Source of the DNA: CAVYUC01 sp963816685
Lineage (GTDB): Bacteria; Bacteroidota; Bacteroidia; Bacteroidales; Prolixibacteraceae
NCBI GenBank assembly: GCA_963816685.1
Contig: CAWFMB010000010.1
Location: 14,282 to 78,281 of the forward strand
DNA: 64,000 bases
Direction of reading: 5' to 3'
This document shows, one piece after another, positions 52,497 through 61,037 of the stretch (within the stretch, counting starts at the first letter, position 1; the number at the start of each line of letters is the position of its first letter). The translations under genes were made by a program, and so were the position numbers. Under the pieces are notes generated by a model, which was not told where the DNA came from, did no database searches, and worked only from the letters and a program-made list of their open reading frames with translations.

Positions 52497-53660
52497 ATGA
52501 AAATAATATTAAAATTTTGCCTGACATCTATCTACCTGTTTTTGTCCGTTGGCGTGTTTTCTCAAAATTTTATTGACGAAATAAAACAATGGGCTATTGT
52601 TTCTCAAATGTTTGAGTCCACAGACTATTTTACGAGTACTTATCAATTTTCAGGGGATTCTGTTCTCAATGGAAAAACGTATCACAAACTTTATGAATCA
52701 GTTGATTTGGATCAAGAAAACCGGAGTTTAAATTCGTTGTGGTACGAAAATAATGATAGTGTTTATAAATATAATTATTTGTCAAGCCAGGATGACCTTA
52801 TTTATGACTTTAATATTGATGTTGGGGACACATTTGTAGTTGACGATTTCCTCAGTTTAAAGGTAGATTCAATAACCGATAAAAATTGGGGAGGATCTTT
52901 AAGAAAACACTGGTATTTAAGTAGATTAGATGGATATTCCCCAACTACAACCGTATGGATTAAAGGTATTGGTCAAACCGGGTATTTTGTTCGTTCGACA
53001 GAAATAGATATAGTTGGTGCAGTTGTTGAGTTACTTTGTTTTCATGAAAATGGGAATCTGATTTACCAGAATCCGAAATACAATAATTGTTATGTATTAA
53101 ATAAAGACACGACTTATTGTATTAATAATCCATTGCAAGAACTTAAATGGTTAACAGAACTAGTTGAAGTTATTAAAGATAATCCAGTTAAGATTGAGAT
53201 TTATAAATGTATTTACAATTATCAGGAAGGATTTCTTATCGACAGATGTGTTGGCTGTCCAGATGGATTGGTAGAGTTTTATGACTGTGATGGAAATGTA
53301 ATTTGTGAATTTGGTGGTTTTGACGGTAGAAACACGTGCCCTGATTTTGAAAGCAGCGTTTCGAATATGGAATTGATTTGGACTAATAATGATTCAACCA
53401 CGGTTGCAAATAATATTAAAGGCAATCCTGAAATACAGTGTTATTTAAACCATGGAAGCCTCGTGCTAAAGTTCCGCGATACAGATAATCCACAGTATAA
53501 CCTGTCGATTGCAACATTAGACGGGAAAATAATCCATTCAGGAAATTATAATACCTGGAACTTGAGACTGGACAATTTAGGACTAAAACCTAAACGGTTG
53601 TATTTAGTTTCAATTCAAAATTCCAAACAAAAAATGGTATATAAATTATTTAACTATTAA
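52497..53660 (+). CDS. T9SS-exported protein of unknown function
   Basis: A 387-residue protein; the signal peptide is MKIILKFCLTSIYLFLSVGVFSQ. The N-terminal 200 residues share the island pattern (YHKLYESVDLDQEN, DSVYKYNYLSSQDDLIYDFNIDVGDTFVV, IKGIGQTGYF..., LLCFHENGNLIYQNPKYNNCY), as in 45022. A Cys-rich piece follows (YKCIYNYQEGFLIDRCVGCPDGLVEFYDCDGNVICEFGG). The C-terminus is a sorting-domain-like beta sandwich (LSIATLDGKIIHSGNYNTWNLRLDNLGLKPKRLYLVSIQN). No enzyme motif is seen. Confidence 0.8.
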   Translation: MKIILKFCLTSIYLFLSVGVFSQNFIDEIKQWAIVSQMFESTDYFTSTYQFSGDSVLNGKTYHKLYESVDLDQENRSLNSLWYENNDSVYKYNYLSSQDDLIYDFNIDVGDTFVVDDFLSLKVDSITDKNWGGSLRKHWYLSRLDGYSPTTTVWIKGIGQTGYFVRSTEIDIVGAVVELLCFHENGNLIYQNPKYNNCYVLNKDTTYCINNPLQELKWLTELVEVIKDNPVKIEIYKCIYNYQEGFLIDRCVGCPDGLVEFYDCDGNVICEFGGFDGRNTCPDFESSVSNMELIWTNNDSTTVANNIKGNPEIQCYLNHGSLVLKFRDTDNPQYNLSIATLDGKIIHSGNYNTWNLRLDNLGLKPKRLYLVSIQNSKQKMVYKLFNY

Positions 53661-53668
53661 ACAAAGTA

Positions 53669-53693
53669 GTCGCCCTGCTCCGAGTGGGGCGAC
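53669..53693 (+). terminator. Hairpin after the 52497 gene
   Basis: GTCGCCC (53669-53675) pairs with GGGCGAC (53687-53693) around an 11-base loop, 8 bases after the stop codon. The T run (TATATTTTTTAA) begins about 12 bases later, so termination strength is uncertain. Confidence 0.5.
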
Positions 53694-53717
53694 TATTAGT
53701 AGCATTATATTTTTTAA

Positions 53718-53772
53718 AGTAAATTTTTTCCCGTTTGAAGTAGAATTGGGCTCTGAACTGGAATTTAAATAA
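53718..53772 (+). pseudogene. Orphan beta-stack tail fragment
   Basis: The open stretch reads KVNFFPFEVELGSELEFK and stops at 53770-53772. FEVELGSELEF matches the end of the C25 peptidase (GFEVELGGEFEIM). No upstream gene continues into it. It looks like the last codons of a deleted paralogue. Confidence 0.5.
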
Positions 53773-53789
53773 TCCAAAAAAGCTACCCT

Positions 53790-54302
53790 ATGAAATCAAT
53801 TATTACGATTACAGTGATTGTTTTTATGTCTTTAACTACATTGCATGCTCAATGGCAGGAAGTTAATTCACCTACAAGTAATAGCATTACTGATATTCAT
53901 ATGGTAGATTCTGAAATTGGATTTATGAGTTGTGATACGGGAATTGTTTTAAAAACGACAAATGGAGGATTAAACTGGCAGGTTTTTGATACTGGAATTA
54001 AAGCGTCATTTATGTCAATATTTGGAATTGATAAGGACACGGTTTACACAGCAAGATATTCATTATATAAATCAACCAATTCATGTAACTCATGGGTAGA
54101 TATTGGAGAACTTGGGTGGACTTCTAGCATATTCGATATCCATTTTACATCATCAAGAACCGGTTTTATTAACAAATCAGGAAAGCTTTATAAAACCAAT
54201 GATTATGGATTAAATTGGTATGAAGTAGCTCAAGTATATCCAGGCAGTAAAATAATATTTACATGTAAGGATACGGGATATGTGGCAGGTGGTTATTCCT
54301 GA
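53790..54302 (+). CDS. YCF48/BNR-repeat exported protein, apparently truncated
   Basis: A 170-residue protein with a signal peptide MKSIITITVIVFMSLTTLHAQ. Beta-propeller blades of the YCF48/sortilin type are clear: WQEVNSPTSNSITDIHMVDSEIGFMSCDTGIVLKTTNGGLNW, DTVYTARYSLYKSTNSCNSW and TSRTGFINKSGKLYKTNDYGLNW. Family proteins usually have six or more blades plus a sorting domain; this stops after about three, at YVAGGYS. An out-of-frame orphan tail follows at 54327-54459. It is probably a decayed gene, although a shortened product could be made. Confidence 0.65.
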   Translation: MKSIITITVIVFMSLTTLHAQWQEVNSPTSNSITDIHMVDSEIGFMSCDTGIVLKTTNGGLNWQVFDTGIKASFMSIFGIDKDTVYTARYSLYKSTNSCNSWVDIGELGWTSSIFDIHFTSSRTGFINKSGKLYKTNDYGLNWYEVAQVYPGSKIIFTCKDTGYVAGGYS

Positions 54303-54326
54303 AAACCCGGATTAAAAAATTAAGCA

Positions 54327-54459
54327 AAGCGGATTTTGCAGATAAATATTTAATACCAGCAAGTGACATTAAGGAATTTAACCCGGTAGAACTTGGTTTT
54401 ACTCTGGAATTAGGCGCAGAACTGGAAATAATAAACGAAACGATTCATGATTGTCCTTG
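54327..54459 (+). pseudogene. Orphan beta-stack tail after the truncated propeller gene
   Basis: The frame reads KLSKADFADKYLIPASDIKE, FNPVELGFTLELGAELEIIN, ETIHDCP, stop at 54457-54459. VELGFTLELGAELEI is the same tail type as the C25 peptidase end, with a Cys near the terminus as in the metallopeptidase. It is out of frame with the preceding propeller gene and lacks its own start, so it is probably the severed 3' end of that gene or a paralogue. Confidence 0.55.
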
Positions 54460-54507
54460 ATTTCTGATTTAATATGATCAAAAATGAAAATTTAAAATAC
54501 TGATATT

Positions 54508-56554
54508 ATGAAATACATCCTTCTGTCAATACTCGTATTCTTCACCGTAAAAAATGGAATAACCTGTTCCTGTGGATTTTTATGAAGCTGATTTCTATAA
54601 AAATGTTTATAAGAATGGTTTTAACTGCATTGCTGTTTTCGATACATTTGAAACAGCTACAATAGAAAATATAGGGGAGCAAAATATCCAAATCGGCTAT
54701 TTTATTGTAACGGATATAATTAAATCCGGCAAATCGCAAATTGGGGATACCATAAAAGTATTAGGTTCGAGTGGCGCCAACTGCGGAGAACAATTATCTG
54801 TTTTTGAAAAGGGAGATACGCTGGCACTTGCCCTCTCAACATACTACACTTATGAATTTCAACGCGATACTTTTTATTTGGAAGGTACATGTGGAAAACA
54901 TTTTCTGAAAATTAAAAACGGCACGAATGACGGGTTGATAATTTCAGAAATAACTGAAAAAATAAAAGATAGCATATCAACTGGTACAGAAAATTTCCGG
55001 AGCATTGTGGAAGATGATTATACGTTTAATAAATCACATGTAACAGATAAAGCTTTATTCCAGGATTCCATCATTCTGGTTAGCGGTTTTGTAAGTGCTG
55101 CTTCCTGCCCCCATTACAGCCTGTTTGCTTATAATTTCAAGGGGCAAAAACTTTGGGATACCGGTGGTTTTTTTGATTTAATTTATGCCGGTTCCGATTA
55201 TATATATACTGCAGGATATACCCCGATTGATGATATATCAGGCATAGAACAGATTGTAATTGCCAAATATGATAAAGAAGGAAATGAAATCTTTAGCATC
55301 GGATATCCTGAGATTCCCCATGATGAACATTTTGAATTTGAACCTCAAAGCATTGATATTGCCAGTGATGGCACCATTTTGGTCAGCTCCAATAAATCGG
55401 TAATCAAGTCTGATGTGAATGGCACAAAAATTCAGGAATATCAATTAACTAATATGCCGGATATTAGTGGAATAATTTCCCTGAATCCGGAAACCTGGTT
55501 CATCCATTCTCAAAACAGAATTTATAAATCAGACAGCTCATTTGTTCTTTCCGATTCCCTTCGTTTTTCCGGCAGCATAAATAAATTGCTTCTTAAAAAC
55601 GACACGGTTTTCACGTTATTGGATTCCGCTTTGGTACGGCTCGATACCAGCCTGAATGTCATCGATACGCTGATTGAAACTTCGACCGGATTTCAGGATA
55701 TGGAATTTTACGATAAAAACCTGTGGATTCGAATGAATGATTCGGACAGCATTAAATTGATACGCGTAAAAAATAACAACATCACAGACACATTAACTTT
55801 TGATTTATTGTCTGATGTTAAAGGATTTATTATCGCCGACAACAATTATACATTTATCGGAAATTCATTTACAGGCCAAATTGGACTTTATAATTACCAG
55901 GCACCTTTGACAAGTATTACATCGAATTTACGGGATATTGAACTGGTAGATTTTGAAATTGACAGTATTATCCTGGAATATGTTACTACCCCGGATATGA
56001 CTTTTGCAAGGGGATTCCATTTTAATAGCGAACTGACAATAAAAAACAACGGGATGGATACGATCCATACATTTTCTGTATTTTCTGATTTATACGGAGG
56101 TATGAATTGCTTCCAAAATTATTTCTACCAGAAGCTTTCCGGACTTGAAATATTTCCTGGACAAACGCAAAAAGTTAAATTAAAACGAGCTTACCAGGAA
56201 GGGATGAACCACAATCAGTTGTGTTTCGAATGTCTGGCCCCAAATTCAAAGCTGGAGAAACTAACAGATAATAATACGCTTTGTAAAACCTTTACGATTA
56301 CCGGGATTGAAAACAGAATTCAACCTTCGGTAAAAATCTATCCCAATCCATTTTCAGATTATTTAATCATTGAGCATACCGGTTCAAACATGAAAAACAT
56401 AGAACTGACGGATATAAGTGGTAGAACATTAATTCATGAAACTACCACAAATCAAAGAATAACAATTAAAACAAATGGCTTGAAACCGGGACCATACATC
56501 CTGAAAGTAGATTCAGAAGGAAAAACGAATACACAACTGATAATAAAGGAATGA
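54508..56554 (+). pseudogene. T9SS-exported protein with frameshifted signal peptide
   Basis: ATG 54508 starts a signal peptide, MKYILLSILVFFTVKNGITC then SCGF, which stops after 23 codons. Removing one T from the TTTTT run at 54577-54581 joins it in frame to YEADFYKNVYKNGFNCIAVFDTFE and a 660-codon frame (54572-56554). The SCGF...AD.....V start resembles a TIMP/NTR-like Cys-first domain (CSC; SGANCGEQLSVFEKGDTLALALS). A long beta-propeller-like region follows (KLWDTGGFFDLIYAGSDYIYTAG...). A type A sorting domain ends it (KIYPNPFSDYLIIEH..., GPYILKVDSEGKTNTQLIIKE). Either a real one-base frameshift or an assembly indel; the body is intact. Confidence 0.75.
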
Positions 56555-56558
56555 AATT

Positions 56559-56667
56559 GATTTATGGGCTGAAGCCCGGACACTCTGGTGCTTTCACTAA
56601 CCCCGGCATTAATGCCGGGGTTAGTGAAAAAGTACTGTTTAAACGGGCTTTAGCCCAAAAAAATAAA
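56559..56667. repeat. GGGCTGAAGCCC palindromic element, copy 2
   Basis: Four bases after the preceding stop codon. A perfect 36-bp palindrome at 56593-56628 (17-bp arms around TTAA, sequence CACTAACCCCGGCAT and its complement) lies inside an outer inverted pair, GGGCTGAAGCCCG (about 56566) and CGGGCTTTAGCCC (about 56644). It ends in AAAAAAATAAA. Copy 1 at 43484-43578 has the same block order and also follows a TQLIIKE tail. It resembles REP/MITE-type non-coding elements; no transposase is in the window. Confidence 0.8.
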
Positions 56668-56686
56668 ATTGAAAATTAACACATTC

Positions 56687-57084
56687 ATGAAATATTCTTC
56701 TCTTTTCTTTTCGCATTTTGGGCGACTGCAGTTTTCTCACAACAGGAATTTGCACCAATTGGCGCCGAATGGTACTATTCACAACATGTGAGTCTGCGTC
56801 CGCCACAAGCTAATTATGTAAAACATACCTCAGTTAAAGATTCAACGATTGATGGGAAACTGGTAAAAGTAATCCAAAAAAGAAAATTTACGCGCGAAGG
56901 TTCGGTTGCTTTAGGTTACGAATATTTGCACCAAAGTGGTGATACTATTTCTTATTGGAAAGATGGAGCATTTCATGAACTTTACAATTTTTCTTTGTCA
57001 AAAGGCGACTCCATGCTCATCTTTTCCAATCGCGATAATGATTGTTCAGATTCTCCTTTCGGCTGGATCTGCTTGTCCACCTGA
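56687..57084 (+). pseudogene. Truncated and frameshifted paralogue of the 48501 protein
   Basis: ATG 56687 starts MKYSSLFF. One missing T in the run at 56708-56711 puts the rest of the signal peptide (FAFWATAVFSQQ) out of frame. The body reads EFAPIGAEWYYSQHVSLRPP, QANYVKHTSVKDSTIDGKLV, YWKDGAFHELYNFSLSKGDS, paralogous to the first half of the 48501 protein. It stops at 57082-57084, about 30 bases before the AATTCG palindromic element, with no sorting domain. It is a decayed copy. Confidence 0.75.
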
Positions 57085-57113
57085 TTCACCTTCCTGGAAG
57101 AAGTGAAATGCAA

Positions 57114-57213
57114 TATACCAGGGACGTATTAAAGTCGCACTAAATTCGAATTAAATTCGAATTAAATTCGGTTCGAACCGAATTTAATCCGTCTTTGGTA
57201 TAGCTTTGGTATG
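57114..57213. repeat. Palindromic intergenic element, copy 2
   Basis: TATACCA (57114) and TGGTATA (57196) form outer arms, also including GACG-ATTAAA/TTTAAT-CGTC. The core at 57161-57188 is a perfect 28-bp palindrome centred on GGTTCGAACC. AAATTCGAATT is repeated just upstream (about 57142-57165). Followed by TGGTATAGCTTTGGTAT, as in copy 1 at 1326-1388. It lies right after the truncated gene at 56687. Confidence 0.75.
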
Positions 57214-57402
57214 GTGATGACAGGTGATTGGACTCGGATTTTACACCTATAAATAAGAAAATTTCAGGATTAAAATTTAAGAACCCGTTTTTAAATGTTT
57301 TTGAAAAGCTGTTTCAGGTTAATTGGATTTTTCAAAAGTGCAGGAATTGTAAGGCCAACCGGAAAAAGACAGCAGGTAGGCGCTCACCTGCCGGCAAGGC
57401 AC
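57214..57402. other. Gene-free spacer before the ribosomal operon terminator
   Basis: Only a small hairpin GCAGGT/ACCTGC (about 57372-57391) is visible. A 71-codon frame here (57228-57443) has no family or signal and runs through the terminator, so it is not called as a gene. Confidence 0.5.
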
Positions 57403-57437
57403 AAAAAAACCGGCTTGTAAATCAGGCCGGTTTTTTT
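57403..57437 (-). terminator. Intrinsic terminator of the ribosomal/alpha operon
   Basis: AAAAAAACCGGC (57403-57414) pairs with GCCGGTTTTTTT (57426-57437) around an 11-base loop. It lies 16 bases downstream of the rplQ stop (minus strand). The symmetric A and T runs also let it stop transcription coming from the plus-strand island. Confidence 0.9.
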
Positions 57438-57453
57438 GTATGATAAAATCAGA

Positions 57454-58086
57454 CTATTCTTCTTTTTTATCTTCTTTTGTTTCTTCGGAAGCTTTATCCT
57501 CTGCTTTTTCAGCTTTTGGCTCTTCATTGGAAGAATCAGCGGGTACTGCTTCAGCTTCTGCTGCTACATTTTCCGGTTTTTCTTCTTTTTTCGCTTCTTT
57601 TTTAGCCTCAGCTTTTGGCTTATCGGTTTTTGCTGCAGTTGCAGTTGTTTCAGCAGATTTACTGCTGCCACGGCGCGAACGGCGGCGTTTCGGTTTTGCA
57701 GCTTCTTCTTTTGCCGCCAGCATTACTTCGTTGTAATCTACCAGTTCGATAATACACATTTCGGCATTGTCTCCCAGCCGTGTTCCTGTTTTCAGGATGC
57801 GCGTGTATCCACCCGGGCGGTCAGCGATTTTTTCGGCCACTTCGCGGAACAATTCGGATACTGCCTCTTTATTTTGCAGGTGACTGAATACAGTCCTGCG
57901 TGAATGCGTGGTATCGTTTTTTGCCTTTGTAATCAGCGGCTCCACGTACATACGCAGCGCTTTTGCCTTAGCCACAGTTGTAGTAATCCGCTTATGTTCG
58001 ATAAGCGAACTTGCCATATTTGAAAGTAACGCCTTCCGGTGCGTACTGGTGCGGCTTAAATGATTGAATTTTTTATTGTGTCTCAT
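57454..58086 (-). CDS. rplQ: 50S ribosomal protein L17 with acidic/basic C-terminal tail
   Basis: A 210-residue protein. The L17 core is residues 1-120: MRHNKKFNHLSRTSTHRKALLSNMASSLIEHKRITTTVAKAKALRMYVEPLITKAK and YTRILKTGTRLGDNAEMCIIEL. A tail of about 85 residues follows, rich in Lys, Ala and Glu (KPKRRRSRRGSSKSAETT...EETKEDKKEE). L17 is about 127 residues in E. coli; Bacteroidota members commonly carry such a low-complexity extension. Last gene of the operon, 5 bases after rpoA. Confidence 0.97.
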   Translation of the reverse strand: MRHNKKFNHLSRTSTHRKALLSNMASSLIEHKRITTTVAKAKALRMYVEPLITKAKNDTTHSRRTVFSHLQNKEAVSELFREVAEKIADRPGGYTRILKTGTRLGDNAEMCIIELVDYNEVMLAAKEEAAKPKRRRSRRGSSKSAETTATAAKTDKPKAEAKKEAKKEEKPENVAAEAEAVPADSSNEEPKAEKAEDKASEETKEDKKEE

Positions 58087-58091
58087 TGCCT

Positions 58092-59084
58092 TTAATCCTT
58101 ATCCAATTTATACTTTGAAATATCCATTCCAAAACTCAGCCCCATGTTGTCCAGAAGGTCGTCGAGTTCGGTAAGTGACTTCTTACCAAAATTCCTGAAT
58201 TTCAGCAAATCATTGCGGTTGTACGTAACCAAATCGCCCAGAGTATCTACGTCGGCGGCTTTCAAACAATTGAGCGCACGTACCGAGAGATCCAAATCGA
58301 CCAGTTTTGTTTTCAGAAGCTGGCGCATGTGCAGCACTTCTTCGTCAAACTCTTCATTTGCAAACTTTTCGTCCGTATCGAGGGTAATTTTCTCGTCGGA
58401 GAACAACATGAAATGATAGATTAATATTTTGGCCGCTTCCTTCAGGGCATCTTTGGGCTGAATGGAACCATCGGTTGAAATATCGAGAACCAGCTTTTCG
58501 TAGTCGGTTTTCTGTTCAACACGATAATTTTCAACAGTGTATTTTACTCTTTTAATCGGTGTATAGATCGAGTCGATTGGAATTACACCGAATTCTGCGT
58601 CAACAGGTTTATTTTCGGAAGCCGGAATATAACCGCGCCCTTTGCTGATGTTAATTTCCATATGGAGTTTAACATCGGGCTCCATGCGACAAATTACCAG
58701 TTCGGGGTTCAATACCCTGAAGCCGGTCATGTATTTATTGATGTCGCCGGCAGTAAATTCTTCCTGTCCCGAAATCGAAACTGTTACTTTCTCACTGTCG
58801 AAATCTTCCACTTCATTTTTAAACCGAATTTGCTTCAGATTAAGGATAATATCTGTTACATCTTCAATAACTCCCTTAATCGTAGAAAATTCATGGTCCA
58901 CCCCTTCTATTTTCACCGTGGTGATTGCATAGCCTTCAAGCGATGACAGCAGAATCCGGCGCAGAGCGTTACCGATTGTAATACCATATCCGGGCTCCAG
59001 CGGACGAAATTCAAACTTTCCGAATTTATCATCGGATTCTATCATTATCACCTTGTCAGGCTTCTGGAATGCTAATATTGCCAT
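58092..59084 (-). CDS. rpoA: DNA-directed RNA polymerase alpha subunit
   Basis: A 330-residue protein. The N-terminal assembly domain has FEFRPLEPGYGITIGNALRRILLSSLEGYAITTVKIEGV, and VENYRVEQKTDYEKLVLDISTDGS. The C-terminal helix-hairpin-helix domain that contacts promoter UP elements and activators has LSVRALNCLKAADVDTLGDLVTYNRNDLLKFRNFGKKSLTELDDLL. Length is normal. It lies 5 bases before rplQ and 19 bases after rpsD. Confidence 0.99.
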   Translation of the reverse strand: MAILAFQKPDKVIMIESDDKFGKFEFRPLEPGYGITIGNALRRILLSSLEGYAITTVKIEGVDHEFSTIKGVIEDVTDIILNLKQIRFKNEVEDFDSEKVTVSISGQEEFTAGDINKYMTGFRVLNPELVICRMEPDVKLHMEINISKGRGYIPASENKPVDAEFGVIPIDSIYTPIKRVKYTVENYRVEQKTDYEKLVLDISTDGSIQPKDALKEAAKILIYHFMLFSDEKITLDTDEKFANEEFDEEVLHMRQLLKTKLVDLDLSVRALNCLKAADVDTLGDLVTYNRNDLLKFRNFGKKSLTELDDLLDNMGLSFGMDISKYKLDKD

Positions 59085-59103
59085 AATAACCTAAGTAATT
59101 TTT

Positions 59104-59712
59104 TTATTTTGAATACAACTCTACGATAAGTTGTTCTTTGATGTTTTCAGGTATTTCTTCGCGTTCAGGGCGGTTAAGGAATTTTCCGGCCATTTTATCG
59201 CCGTCCCATTCCAGCCATTCGTAACGTGTGCTCCTGCGCGAATGCAATGAGTCTGTGATTTCTTCCATCGATTTTGATCGTTCCCTGACGCCAACAATGT
59301 CGCCGGGTTTTACGATATACGACGGAATACTAACTACTTGTTCGTTTACTATTATATGTTTGTGAGTTACAAACTGACGGGCAGCTGCCCGTGTTTTAGC
59401 AATACCCATTCTGAAAACAACATTATCCAGCCGCGATTCGAGCAGCTGGAATAATACTTCTCCGGTAACCCCTTTCGCTGATGATGCTTTTTCAAAGAGG
59501 TTGCGGAATTGTTTTTCAAGAATTCCGTAGGTATATTTTGCTTTTTGTTTTTCTTTTAACTGCAGTCCGTATTCCGATTTTTTCCTTCTTTTGGAAGTCA
59601 TACCGTGCATTCCCGGAGGATAATTTTTGTGTTCGAACACTTTATCCGGTCCGAAAATCGGTTCACCGAATTTACGGGCAATTTTTGATTTTGGTCCTCT
59701 GTATCTAGCCAT
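59104..59712 (-). CDS. rpsD: 30S ribosomal protein S4
   Basis: A 202-residue 16S-binding assembly protein (MARYRGPKSKIARKFGEPIFG). The S4 RNA-binding domain is LESRLDNVVFRMGIAKTRAAARQFVTHKHIIVNEQVVSIPSYIVKPGDIV. It lacks the N-terminal Cys zinc ligands of some species, typical of the C-minus form. Between rpsK and rpoA, as usual. Confidence 0.98.
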   Translation of the reverse strand: MARYRGPKSKIARKFGEPIFGPDKVFEHKNYPPGMHGMTSKRRKKSEYGLQLKEKQKAKYTYGILEKQFRNLFEKASSAKGVTGEVLFQLLESRLDNVVFRMGIAKTRAAARQFVTHKHIIVNEQVVSIPSYIVKPGDIVGVRERSKSMEEITDSLHSRRSTRYEWLEWDGDKMAGKFLNRPEREEIPENIKEQLIVELYSK

Positions 59713-59730
59713 TACCTTTTTGATTTAAAA

Positions 59731-60120
59731 TTAAACACGCCGTCTTTTTGAAGGTCTGCAACCATTGTGTGGCAATGGAGTAACATCAACAATTTCGGTA
59801 ACCTGAAGGCCAACAGTTGCCAGCGCTCTTATAGCCGATTCACGGCCGTTGCCCGGTCCTTTTACAAAAGCTTTTACTTTGCGGAGGCCCAGATCGTAAG
59901 CAGTTTTTGCACACTCCTGCGAAGCTACCTGGGCAGCATACGGTGTGTTCTTTTTTGAACCGCGAAATCCTTTTTTTCCTGCCGACGACCACGATATCAC
60001 TTCACCGTTCATATTCGTCAGCGTAATAATAATATTGTTGAACGAAGAGTGCACGTGAGCCATTCCGTTGGCTTCAACAACCACCACTCTTTTTCTGCTT
60101 GATACTGTTTTCTTTGCCAT
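59731..60120 (-). CDS. rpsK: 30S ribosomal protein S11
   Basis: A 129-residue platform protein: AHVHSSFNNIIITLTNMNGEVISWSSAGKKGFRGSKKNTPYAAQVAS and the C-terminal signature VTEIVDVTPLPHNGCRPSKRRRV. Standard length. 12 bases downstream of rpsM. Confidence 0.98.
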   Translation of the reverse strand: MAKKTVSSRKRVVVVEANGMAHVHSSFNNIIITLTNMNGEVISWSSAGKKGFRGSKKNTPYAAQVASQECAKTAYDLGLRKVKAFVKGPGNGRESAIRALATVGLQVTEIVDVTPLPHNGCRPSKRRRV

Positions 60121-60132
60121 AACTTAAAATCC

Positions 60133-60510
60133 TTATTTAGTGGCCATTTTTTTGTTAGCAACAGTTTTACGCTTTCCTTTACGTGTACGGGCATTGTTTT
60201 TGGTACTTTGGCCTCTTACCGGTAAACCAATACGATGGCGGATGCCACGGTAACAACCTATGTCCATTAACCGTTTAATACTCATCTGTACTTCCGAACG
60301 CAATTCACCTTCCACTTTGTAATTGTTTCCAATTACTTCGCGAATGGCTGAGAACTGATCGTCGTTCCATTCTTTTACTTTCAGATCTTTATCAACACCT
60401 GCCTTTTCAAGAATCATGTTTGCCCTGCTGCGGCCAATACCGTAAACATAGGTAAGTGCAATCTCACCTCTTTTGTTATCCGGAATATCAACACCTACAA
60501 TACGTGCCAT
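60133..60510 (-). CDS. rpsM: 30S ribosomal protein S13
   Basis: A 125-residue protein: MARIVGVDIPDNKRGEIALTYVYGIGRSRANMIL, MSIKRLMDIGCYRGIRHRIGLPVRGQSTKNNARTRKGKRKTVANKK. The C-terminal tail contacts P-site tRNA in known structures. 27 bases downstream of rpmJ. Confidence 0.98.
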   Translation of the reverse strand: MARIVGVDIPDNKRGEIALTYVYGIGRSRANMILEKAGVDKDLKVKEWNDDQFSAIREVIGNNYKVEGELRSEVQMSIKRLMDIGCYRGIRHRIGLPVRGQSTKNNARTRKGKRKTVANKKMATK

Positions 60511-60537
60511 ATAATTTTTATTTTTTTCAGATTAACG

Positions 60538-60654
60538 TTACCCCTGACGTTGTTTAAACTTAGGGTTCTTTTTATTAATCACATACAAGCGTCCTTTCCG
60601 GCGAACGATTTTACAATCCGCACTGCGCTTTTTTACCGAAACTCGAGTTTTCAT
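60538..60654 (-). CDS. rpmJ: 50S ribosomal protein L36
   Basis: A 38-residue protein read on the minus strand from ATG 60654: MKTRVSVKKRSADCKIVRRK then GRLYVINKKNPKFKQRQG and TAA at 60540-60538. It keeps the LYVINKKNPKFKQRQG end. Of the four zinc ligands of the C-plus form only one Cys remains, so this is a C-minus (zinc-independent) L36. It lies between infA and rpsM, its conserved place. Confidence 0.96.
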   Translation of the reverse strand: MKTRVSVKKRSADCKIVRRKGRLYVINKKNPKFKQRQG

Positions 60655-60668
60655 TATTTATAACTTCT

Positions 60669-60890
60669 TTAGTTTTTATACCTGAATGTAATTCTGCCTT
60701 TTGTTAAATCGTACGGCGACATTTCAACTTTTACCTTATCGCCTGGTAAAATTTTAATGTAATGCATTCGCATTTTACCGGAAATGTGCGCTGTGATAAC
60801 GTGCCCGTTTTCCAATTCCACACGAAACATTGCATTTGACAATGCTTCTATTATTGTTCCATCCTGTTCTATAGAAGGCTGTTTTGCCAT
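60669..60890 (-). CDS. infA: Translation initiation factor IF-1
   Basis: A 73-residue S1/OB-fold protein: MAKQPSIEQDGTIIEALSNAMFRVELENGHVITAHISGKMRMHYIKILPGDKVKVEMSPYDLTKGRITFRYKN. It binds the ribosomal A site during initiation. The 147-base gap upstream to secY contains no map gene. Confidence 0.98.
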   Translation of the reverse strand: MAKQPSIEQDGTIIEALSNAMFRVELENGHVITAHISGKMRMHYIKILPGDKVKVEMSPYDLTKGRITFRYKN

Positions 60891-61037
60891 AAAAAATTCA
60901 AATTTTAATAATCTTCGATTAAAAGCAGTTTAAAAGCTGATTTATTTTTACCCGTTTTTTTTAGAGTACAAAGATAACAGCTATTTTCCACTCAGTAACA
61001 ATAATTTATTCATTCACTCGTAAAACAGAACATTCTG
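60891..61037. other. secY-infA spacer without map
   Basis: 147 bases with no coding frame. In many Bacteroidota the methionine aminopeptidase gene map lies here. The sequence is AT-rich with no clear hairpin; it may hold a separate promoter for infA-rpmJ-rpsM onward, but no convincing box was seen. Confidence 0.5.

Noticed and set aside
57228..57443. 71-codon plus-strand frame
   Set aside because: It passes through the rplQ terminator and has no recognisable start or family.
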